Of a stretch of DNA of 64,000 nucleotides, positions 11,871 to 21,500 are shown piece by piece. This DNA is from Schoenobius gigantellus (taxonomy: Eukaryota; Arthropoda; Insecta; Lepidoptera; Crambidae). The position numbers and the translations under genes were made by a program. The DNA lies in assembly GCA_963935595.1 (NCBI GenBank), contig OZ012559.1:13415001-13479000 (forward strand), read 5' to 3'. The notes under the pieces are model-generated. The model made no database searches. It had not been told where the DNA came from and worked only from the letters and a program-made list of their open reading frames with translations. How positions within the stretch are numbered: position 1 is the first letter of the stretch; each line of letters begins with the position of its first letter.

Positions 11871-12861
11871 ATTAATTATATCAAAATTTATAAAGTCGAT
11901 ATTGCCTAAAACTATACAATTGATCAATAAATATTTTTTGTATTGAATTGATACTTCATTAACGTTTAAATTTCACTAGGTATACATTTAAATGAAACAT
12001 ACTTCATCGCATTCAAATCACATATATACATTTTAATGTTTTACATTATTAATTTCTTTCGCGTCTGGTTCAAATCGCAAATAATCCGACATACAAATAA
12101 ATGCTGGAGCTTCGAACTTTGAACACGATTATATTAAAATGCAAAATCAATTCAAAAAGGTAGCGAACAATTTAAGCGAGTATCACAAAGTGTAAATCCA
12201 TTTCGCAAAAGTTACAACAAAAGGGCATCGTCGCATTGAAATTATTTCACGAATCGATGGAATCCATTTAAGAAAAGGCCGCGACTCCGAGCAGCAAAAA
12301 TCACACTTTACGGCAACAAATAAAAAATCAAAATATCAAGCTACCATCGACCAAGTTCCTTTCGCCGATACTAGTTACGCGCCGCGAGTGCGTTTGTAAA
12401 AATTTTTTTTTTTAAATATGGATAGCAATCGATAAATTAAATTGTAATTGTTTACCTAAATATTTCTCTCATAAAATGTCACATAAATGTCACAAAATGT
12501 TATATGTTATGCAATTGTGTTGTGTTTTTGTCTTTGCAGATAATTCAACCTCCTCGCATTTAGTTCAACTTTATATTACTTATATAATAAATAAGTTACA
12601 CATTGTGAATTCACGACGCCTGAAGCAAAAGCAGAGTTTAATATCGCGGCAACAAAAATCTAAGCAGAATACTTGAAGCTGGCGGAATCCTTAAGGACAG
12701 CGCCACTGAGCAAAGAATAGAATAGAATAGAATCGATAAATTTATGTCCTACCAACCCCAAGCCGCCGCCAGCACAAAAGTACTAATAGTATTGAAACAA
12801 AACAAAAAATATTCTTCATCGTCATAATCATCACCCTGCACTCACCCCACTCTTTATTTTA
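11871..12861. other. Gene-free DNA with a short AGAAT microsatellite
   Basis: AT-rich. About four AGAAT units at 12713-12733. No supported gene. Confidence 0.45.
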
Positions 12862-13290
12862 GTGGGTCTAGCAAATGACTCCATTCCACCTGATGGTAAG
12901 TGGAAGTGGGGTCCAAATGCGAAGATAGCTAGTGCAGCAGAGAGAATACACGCTGCACTAGCCACACTCACCTTGCCGACCTGCAAGGTGCTTCTTCGCG
13001 CCTATTTTAAAGGACCCGGGATTGTAAGAGGGAGGGAACACGCTGGCAGTGAATTCCATTTTTTGATTGTGCGACAAAGAAATGAGTTGCCAAATGTCTT
13101 AATACGCGTTGGAATGATAGCCACAGTAAGACGGTGACAGCGCAGACTAGCACTCGTAGTCCTTAAAAGGAATGAAGAGGAAGGGATTAGAGAAAAAAGC
13201 TCTTCAGAATACTCGCCGTGGAAAAGACGGTAGAACGCGCTTAGCGACGCAACGTCGCGACGCAATTGCAGAGGTTCTTATATGGGGAGG
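12862..13290 (-). pseudogene. LINE ORF2 C-terminal fragment
   Basis: The minus-strand frame 13002-13265 reads RRDVASLSAFYRLFHGEYSE, then ELFSLIP, and later TFGNSFLCRTIKKWNSLPAC. This arrangement (fingers/thumb end, then an F-x-R-T-x-x-x-WN-LP box) is the C terminus of lepidopteran Jockey/CR1-like LINE proteins. The 3' part continues to about 12862 with the box that reads CCACCTGATGGTAAGTGG on the plus strand. 5'-truncated; no catalytic part is present. Confidence 0.75.
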
Positions 13291-13319
13291 GCGTAACATA
13301 TGTATTTATTTTTATTAAT

Positions 13320-13495
13320 CTCTGTCATGAGTTGACATTCTTTACAATGACATGCATATTCTTCTTCACGCAATCCATCCATGCTTTCTTAGGTCTTCCT
13401 TTAGCCTTATGCCCGTCTACATTCACGTCCATAACGGTTCTAGTAATATGTCTTTCAGTCCTGATCACATGCCCATAACACGCTAAGGTGAGCTA
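13320..13495 (-). pseudogene. LINE reverse transcriptase C-terminal fragment
   Basis: On the minus strand: GHVIRTERHITRTVMDVNVD, then GHKAKGRPKKAWMDCVKK, the C-terminal signature (GH..R......G.GRPKK.WMDC) of RTE/CR1-like endonuclease-reverse transcriptases. About 55 residues only; a relic. Confidence 0.7.
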
Positions 13496-14813
13496 CTTCT
13501 TATCTTCTTTGTCACTGGTGCTACTTTCAGTCTTCATTTTATACAGTGTGTAATAAAATCCTTGTGAACCTTTAAGGCAGTTGTCCTACCGACGGCGAGT
13601 AAACGACTAACTATCGGCTATTTTCTCGCTCAAGAAACGTACAATAAATATACATTCCTTGTAAACAAAAGAGATGCATATATAAATAGTTGATCGCTGA
13701 CTATTCATACCGTCGCTTGAAAAACAGGTTTCCTTTGCGACAGAAATTGGTACGATGGTGGTATGTACTGAAAACGACTGAATACAGACTCTCTCTGAAA
13801 CGTTCAATTCTAATAATAATATAAGGAATGATTAATGAACCGACTGTAGAATTTGCAAAAATATAGAGCTAAGATGCGACGCAGACAATAACCATTAAGC
13901 TCTTCCCTCCGGTCTGCGTGCAACAAATGAATGGAAAACCTCAGTCCTGCAACTTGGTGGATGGATACTGATACTCGCCCGGAGCTAACTTTGGCTTCCG
14001 CTCTATTAATGGCATTCCATCCGAGACTGAGAAGGTTTTGCGTTACTTCGTTCACTATTCGACAAATATATCATTACCGGAACTCTCTTTATTTGTAGAG
14101 AGCACCAAAAAACCACCATTAACCGCGACAACGACATTTTAAATGTAATTCGATCTTTTGATTACAAACCTATGATGTAATGTAGAGATTTTTCACTTTG
14201 AAACTGCACATGACTCTAGCTAGCGCAACTTACATGTTTTTAAATTCGTTAAAGGAAATTTACTTTTCATGTACACAAGTAAATTTTGTATTCATAAAAA
14301 GAGTTCAAAGTATTTCTACTTTGAAATAAGTAAAGCCCTACACACATTAAAATAAATATGATATTTAAGAGTATGGCAAAGTCATACGCATATAGAATGA
14401 CTGATGTCTACATTAACTATGTAATTCTAGGGTATCTTTTGCAAGAAACAGATTAGCTTTTTTTATTTACTACTGTAGGTTTGTATAGTCGACCAAGAAA
14501 GTGGTTTATCACTTTTGAGCATACTTCGCGTATAAACAAAACTTCGCTAAGGTAACCTTAGTAACTATCGGTATGACATTGCAAAGGAAAAACAACTGTT
14601 TTTTTTAATGACGCGACACTAAATTTCAACCTTACTTTCTTTATACCTAAAGTACTTTTAGTCAAAAAACCTTATTTTTAAAATCACTACATTATTATAA
14701 AAAAGATATTGTCTGTCTGTTTCCACAGTAAACTCAATATCCGCCGAACGTTTTTTCATATGGTTTTCAGCAGTCAAAAAAAAGATTCATAAAAAATATT
14801 TAACGTAGAATGT
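13496..14813. other. Gene-free DNA
   Basis: Minus-strand ORFs at 13607-13807 and 13810-14055 (66 and 81 codons) have no motif or splice context that I can support. The box around 14700-14775 (TTGTCTGTCTGTTTCCACAG, TCCGCCGAACG) resembles the start of a short dispersed repeat. Confidence 0.4.
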
Positions 14814-14876
14814 AACTTTAGACCACGTTTTGTAATAAGACCGAATGAGTCTTATTACAAAACGTGGTCTAAAGTT
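14814..14876. repeat. Perfect 28-bp inverted repeat
   Basis: Arms 14814-14841 and 14849-14876 are exact reverse complements (28 of 28) around a 7-base loop. The arm box TTTAGACCACGTTTTGTAAT recurs singly at 15176-15200 and 45318-45340, so this looks like the terminus of a repeat family in a head-to-head arrangement. Confidence 0.9.
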
Positions 14877-14960
14877 AGTCTTAGTTTAAACCTAGTACGC
14901 TTTCACTTGTGTTAATATACATAGATAGTAACAGCGTCAACTTAAGCTTGGTTTAAACCA

Positions 14961-15174
14961 GGGGCCTCATTTTTTAATCATTCTTCTGGCATCGAGTGCT
15001 CGTCAGTGTTCGATTTCTACTTATTTTCGTTTTGTTTTCGACGAAAATCAAAACAATATTGATCGTTGTCGTAATGTTCTATTGATCATCGCAAGAGTAA
15101 CGAAAATCAATAGGAGTCGAGCACAGATGACGCTTGAAAAGGGCTCGCTGACGGACGAATGATTCAAGAAAAGA
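14961..15174. mobile_element. MITE family GGGCCTC, copy 1
   Basis: Long imperfect inverted repeat. The left end GGGGCCTCATTTTTTAATCA matches, reverse-complemented, the right end near 15155-15174; inner mirrored boxes are GTGTTCGATTTCTACTTATT and GATTTTCG-type text. The same arrangement is found, better preserved, at 48012-48248. No ORF. It sits between copies of the ACCACGTTTTGTAATAAGAC box. Confidence 0.65.
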
Positions 15175-15315
15175 GTTTAGACCATGTTTTGTAATAGGAC
15201 GGATTGAGTTTTTCGAGTAAATATCTGAAGCGTGACGCTGATTCTTGAAGATGTCGAAAACAACATGTCATCTAACTGAGATCTACTGTCGTGCGCTAAA
15301 AAAATTAGACGGTAA
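15175..15315. repeat. ACCACGTTTTGTAATAAGA repeat, short copy
   Basis: Begins GTTTAGACCATGTTTTGTAA and ends GTGCGCTAAAAAAATTA. The copy at 45317-45592 has the same start (GTTTAGTCCACGTTTTGTAA) and end (TTGCGCACTAAAAAAATTA) with a longer middle. Confidence 0.6.
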
Positions 15316-17675
15316 GCTATTTAATGCCGTGTTGACCGTGTAAAGCAATTATGAATTGCTAGTTATTATTGTAAAATGATAATCTTTAAAACACCCTTTT
15401 GAATTACTCACAACAATATAACGAGAATACAGCAAAAATAGAGCAATAACAGTAACAATCCTAGTTACCGTAGTCAACAGCAAAATAATAATTGACACTA
15501 AACAGTACAAGAACTACCGACCGTACTACCTTCGTAATCTAAGAATAGAATACAAATATCGTTCCGTAGCAATGAACGCTTAAAACGGAAAAGGAAATGT
15601 AGAAAACGCTCGACAGAAAAAGAGCCATACGTTACGTACATAACTACGTATATGAAAACTCAACTGTTTCAATTAAAAATGAGACTGGCAAGTTCCCGGT
15701 CTGGTGGTCAACTTTTATTAGTTCGCAGAGCAGAAAAAGTAATCAAGTCGACGATATATCGAGCACCTAACTCGAGACAAACTCTTTAATTGTTTGATGC
15801 GAGATGCGACGGCTCACGGGTACGTGACACCGCCTCCTTGCCATTAAGGGTGCTTTTCCACCAACAATGTTTTCTTTTTATACCTGTATGCTTCTTTAGC
15901 TCCACGTGTTATTTTATTATTGTGAGTTGCAGACGAGAAGACGTTTGACTTGATGGTAAGCGGTAACCGAGACAGGTAGGTCGCTACCTACTTTGAGTAT
16001 GCTCTCTTCAATCTTCCTTTGAACAAGGACATATCGTAGTGCTAAGTAAAAAAGTAGTAGGAGTTTCGTTCCAGATCCGGCACGGCACGGTGAAAATATG
16101 ACAAGTTAATCTTTCACCCGTTGGCCTAGGTAAGCGATAAAATGCGAGATTTTGCGCCACCGACCTTCGCTTAGAAACTTTTAAGAGCATCACCGGTGGA
16201 AAAGAACCCTTACATCGATAAGATCTTTAAACTTCTAATACAATTACGGGAGCGCAGCTATCAATTCTGGAAGTTGTAATGCTGAGTTTATCGCGATGAC
16301 CTAGGTTACTTGAACTGATTCTAACGAAAAGAGAAAGATCGTGGAAATCGCTCTCCTTTTTTGTCTTAGCTGTATAAGATATAACAATTGTGCACATATG
16401 TACTATTTTAAAACCTTTAGTCATGCCTTCAAATTTGCTATGCATCACATCTTGGAGCACTATTAAAAAGCATAGAGTGAAAGAGTTCCTTGCAATAGCC
16501 ATTTCATCGTTGTTCTCTTTCAAGCCGCTAAGGATCTCTTTTCGCAGACACCAACGGACTCGACATTGTCACAACGAAAGCTAAGGCGCTGCGCAAACGT
16601 GTCTTGTGTGGGATACAATACTAGCTACTGATGAGTATTTTAGTTTCATAGAATGAATATGCAACCACTCAAAGGGAAGATTAAAGAGAGACTCTACATT
16701 AGTGCGTCAGGTGCAAAAAATACACACTATCTCACTATGTCAAAAATATGTGAATTATACCTTAGATGATGTGAAATGTATTGTTTTCTTATTATATATA
16801 GTTAATAATGTAGTTGTAAGAAAATTTACCTTTCTCCGAATATTTTTAAGACTTACATGGAGAATTTTCAAAAGGTTTTAAATTACGTTATTAAAAACGC
16901 TCAGATTTTGAATTTAAGCAATGTAAAAAGAATGCGTCTATTTTTAATCATAATCAAAATATTTTTATTCAATGCGACTTGATAAAAACTCTATTGAATC
17001 GTCCAAATTTAATAATATCTTTTAGCTGATAAGAAGAATGGGCGCAAGAAACTTATCAGCTTTGTCAAAAGTAACGGACATTTACAAAAAATATGTCGTT
17101 ATCAAACAAAACAATATTTGTTTAGGAACAACACGATTCTTTACATTATTACGAGTAATATCTTCAAATTAACACTAGGCATTGGCAAATGTGCGAAATG
17201 ACACATAATAATAAATAAAAAAGTCGGCAATTAAGTTTCAAGAACTAGGGTCGGTTTAATCGCACTTGCCTGGTGTCGTCGACCATAAGTACGAACACTC
17301 TTATTCCTTCTCATAACAAAATCCTAGGACAATGCCGACACATTTAAGTCCACATACGAGTTTCCATCGTGACCTAAAATGACAAGTGTCCGCTTATCCA
17401 TAAATAGGTCGCCCGTAAGAAACAAAGCGTTTTAATTGTCCTTTTTGCTTCAATAAACACGTAGAGCTCAAAGATGAATTATATTGTAAGTGCCATGGAA
17501 GTAAGCTCTTTGTGTCATTGTCATTAATCTCTTTCTCTGATACTGAGGCTTTTATGAATCAGAAATATTGATAAGAGTAATGTGTGTTAAGAGTAAGAAC
17601 TTTCTCTAAATGACCACTTTAGAATTAGGCGTATTCAAATCGCTTGCATATCAATAGTTCGATAATTTAACGTAT

Positions 17676-17717
17676 TACCCGTGGTCCCACCAACATGTCC
17701 CACTGGGACCACGGGTA
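17676..17717. repeat. 14-bp perfect hairpin
   Basis: TACCCGTGGTCCCA at 17676-17689 and its complement at 17704-17717, loop of 14 bases that repeats GTCCCA-like text; a third GTCGTCCCACTG box follows at 17752-17763. Function unknown. Confidence 0.75.
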
Positions 17718-17936
17718 TTTTTTCCCCCTCGTAGATCTTCTTTTAACCGTCGTCCCACTGCTATAATTTAATATAACAAAAAACTTTCGACTACTTTCGT
17801 TCTGTCTTTTATTACTTCATCAAAATCACGTTTGCCCCTGTATCAGTTGTCTTATTATTAATTCAATTTTCTCCTTACTCCAACGTTCCATCTAGTCGAA
17901 AATCATTTTAGGGAAGTTATGCTCGACCGAAATTAC

Positions 17937-17941
17937 ATTTG
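17937..17941. repeat. Target-site duplication of BEL/Pao element (left)
   Basis: ATTTG; the same five bases follow the right LTR at 24834-24838. Confidence 0.9.
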
Positions 17942-18554
17942 TGTTAGTGATTGTCTCTAAGACACCACCAACATAAAGTGTTGTTTCGAAATAGTAGGGT
18001 GTACGGCCTTCGAAGTGGACTGTAAAACACTTGCTGTAGATTTTGTAATCAGGAACCGGAGTACTGGATGGATCAATGAAACACTGGTATCACTACTGGA
18101 GCGCTTGCTGAGAGAGGTCGGAGGCACTTCTTGTTTGTGGTTGAGGTTGTTGCTTCCTCGAGTGGTCGGAGCGGACTGGTAGCGGTGGCTTGTCCGCGCC
18201 GCCTTTTATTCTATTTTTTGTTATATTGGTCGTTGTTTATATATGGTTCCCCCCGCGCCCCGCAAGAGTGGCCTCCCACCTCTTCGCGCATGCGCACTTT
18301 ATTTGCGTAAACCAACTAGCGTTTATTCTAGTAAGCCTTATTCTAATACAATGAAATATTTCGATAAAATAAACCATTACAAATGTTACTTAACTATTCT
18401 ACCTATTTAATGTTCCTTATTTCTAAGTAAAAGACAACAAGAATAACCATTTATTTTACATATAAACTTATCATTAAAAAACCAAATTATAAAGAAGACT
18501 AACTAAAACTATATATTGTTTTTCAGTTATTTGTGAATAATTTCGTCGTGAACA
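17942..18554 (-). repeat. BEL/Pao 3' LTR
   Basis: 613 bp, starting TG and ending CA in element orientation. It matches the LTR at 24221-24833 over the full length without gaps; I find two differences, at 18227 and 18407 (T here, A in the other copy). It includes the last nine codons of the gag-pol frame, including the stop at 18527-18529. Confidence 0.95.
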
Positions 18555-21500
18555 TTATCTCCCGCCGTCGCCTCGCGAATTCCCGGTAGCACGACGATCC
18601 TCTTGGTAGGTCTCCGGAGTACGTGTCCTCGGCTCGTTGTGACGTCGACCACTCGAACTACGCCGTCTGCGCCTGGGTAGACTGCGGTGACTCTGCCTCT
18701 CGGCCATGTGTTGCGGGGTAGGTTGGAGTCGCAGACGATGACTAGGTTGCCAGTGGTTGGGCTAGTCCCGGTGCTATGGGGCTCCCGCCGCTGCTGGAGT
18801 ACAGGCAGGTACTCGCGCACCCAGCGTTTCCAGAAGAGGTCAGCGAGGTACTGGGCGCGTCGCCAGTGTTGTCGCGCGTTCATGTCGCTGTCGTCGAAGC
18901 TCCCCGGGGCTGGTGAGTAGCAGTCTGGCCCGAGCAGGATCATGTTCGGAGTGAGGGCCGGCGGGTCGTCTGGAGTCACCGGCACGTAGGTCAGGGGTCG
19001 AGAGTTAACTGTGGCTTCGACCTCGGCTAGCAGCGTGCGCAGCGTCTCGTCGCTGGGGCGTTTTTCGTGCAGCGTAGCCTTCATCGCCTCCTTCACTGTG
19101 CGCACGAGGCGCTCCCATGCCCCGGCCATGAAGGGTGCGGCGGGTGGTAGGAAACGCCAGCGGATGCGGCGTGCTCCGGCGCTGTTCTTGATCGCGCCGG
19201 ACAGCTCACGGTCGGCGCCGCGGAAGGCGGTGGCGTTGTCGCTCCACAGCTCGGCGGGGCACCCGCGCCGTGCGATGAAACGGCGCAGTGCGTTGATGGC
19301 TGCGTCGGTGCTAAGTGACGGTACGATCTCCAGGTGTATCGCGCGCGACGTCAAGCAGGTGAACAGCGCGACCCATCTTTTTTCTCGGTGACGGCCAACG
19401 GTGACTTCTATGGGCCCATAATAGTCTAGGCCCGTGTATGAGTATGGCCTGACGTGGTGGGCCAGTCGCGCGGCGGGTAGGTCTCCGGTTGACGGGGCGG
19501 CCGGTTTCGCCTTGCGTATCCGGCACGCGAGGCAGTGGGCGATCGCTTCCTTGACCGCTGGCCTTATTTTTGCGATGTGCACGCGTTGCCGTAGCTCGTT
19601 GACGACAATCTCGGTGCCTCCGTGATGTAACTGCTCGTGTACGTGCGAAATGTACAACTTCGTGTAGTGGTGCTTTCTATGTAGTATCACGGGGTGTGCG
19701 TTTGCCTCTTCTATGCCGCTAGCCGCCTCTATTCGCCCGCGTAGTCGCACGATGTCGTCTTTGTCTATATACACGCTGAGTTTGGCGAGCCGGTCATCCT
19801 TGTCTGGTGCGCGACCGCTTGATATGCGCTCTCTCTCTCTCTTGTAGCTGTCTTCTTGACTGGCGCGCATCCATAATTTCTCAGCCTTGATTATGTAGTC
19901 TGCATCTAGCGCGACGTATTTTTCTTTTTTCTCGCTCGCAGAGACGGGTTCGATGTGTAGACGGCCCCGCGGCGTTGTTTTGTTCCAAGCTTCGTCTTCG
20001 CTCGGGTTGGCCTTTGTGCGTTTTCTTCGTGCCGCGGCGATTGTTTCTATAGCCGGGGCGCGCGGGATGGTTGACTGGCGACGACAGAGACTGATGAACT
20101 GCAGTACGCGTCCTGTAGCCCGTAATAGTCGTGTCCACTTGGAGAAGCGCTCGATCTCGGGTAAGTGAGCGTGTTGTCGGCGTTGCTGCAGCGTGTTGCA
20201 TTTTTCTCGCTCTTCGCCTGTCGCAGGAATTTCGACCTTATTTTCAGCGGGCCAAGACTCTTCATTATCGTGCAGGAAACGAGGTCCGTTGAACCATCTG
20301 TGGCTTGCGCCGAAGTCGATCGGTGTCGCTCGCGTTGTATCGTCGGCGACGTTGTCTGCTGACGGTACCCAGCGCCATTCGTTTTTCTTGCTTGAGTCTT
20401 CGATTTCGGCGAGGCGGTGCGCAACGAACGTCTTGTATGTACGGGGTTCGCTTCTTATCCACGCTAGGACGGTGCGTGAGTCGCACCAGTAGACCTTGCG
20501 CGCTATCTCGAAGTCGTGTTCGTCGGCGACTGTCTTCGCCAGACGTACGCCTAGCACGGCAGCTTGTAGCTCGAGCCTGGGCACGGAGATCGGTTTCGTC
20601 GGAGTGACGCGACTCTTGGCTGCTGCGAGGGCGATTCTGACGCTGCCGTCGCTGCGTATCATTTTCCAATATACGGCGGCTGCGTAGGCTTCTTCGCTGG
20701 CGTCGACGAATGTATGTAGCTCGTAGCGATCGACGTGCTTCTTGTCGTAGCACCTAGGTATACTTAGTTCGCCTAGGTCTCGAAGTTGCTGTAGCCACTC
20801 GCTCCATCGGTCGTGTAGTGCGTCGGGTATCGCGTCGTCCCACCCCATGTTGTGGCGCCATGTGTCTTGCATGATTCTCTTGGCCGGCGTGGTGAATGGC
20901 GAGATCAAGCCCAGCGGGTCGAATATCGACATTATGATACTGAGGGCCTCGCGTTTCGTGGGCGGTCGTAGGTCGTTGATCACTTCGGCTGGAGCTCTTC
21001 TTGCATTGAGTCGAAATCGAATACAGTCTTCCGCGGTGTCCCAATGTAGGCCGAGTGTTTTTTCCATCTCGCTCCCGCCGATGGGGACCGTAGTGCCGTC
21101 TTGCTTCTCGCTAGTGCTGCGGATTGCTTCGACGTCGTTCGACGCCCAGCCGCGTAGTAGAAGTTTCGCTTGTTTATGCACGTAGTCGACTTCTGACGTT
21201 ATTTTTCTTGCTTCTTCTAGTGTCGCGAAGCTGTGTAGGTAATCATCCATGTAGTGATTACGCTCGATGGCCCGTGCCGCTTCCGGGAATCTTGACGCGT
21301 GTTCTCTTGCGTTGCGATTTTTGATGTACAGTGCGGTGCACGGCGATGACGATGCACCGAATACCACGGAGCTCATTCTGTATTCGTCGGGCGCGCACTC
21401 CCGCCGGTCGCCTCTCCATAAAAAACGTAGCGCGTCTCGATCTTCTTCTCGAATCTTGATCTGCATGAACATTTCTTTTATGTCCGCTGACACGCCGTAG

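Larger units (their letters stand above)
15316..17941. other. Gene-free DNA before the BEL/Pao insertion
   Basis: No supported gene. A minus-strand ORF at 16008-16193 next to the box CTTGATGGTAAGCGGTAACC looks like a LINE 3' relic (RIWNETPT at its C end) but is too short to place. An inverted repeat is listed separately. Confidence 0.45.
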
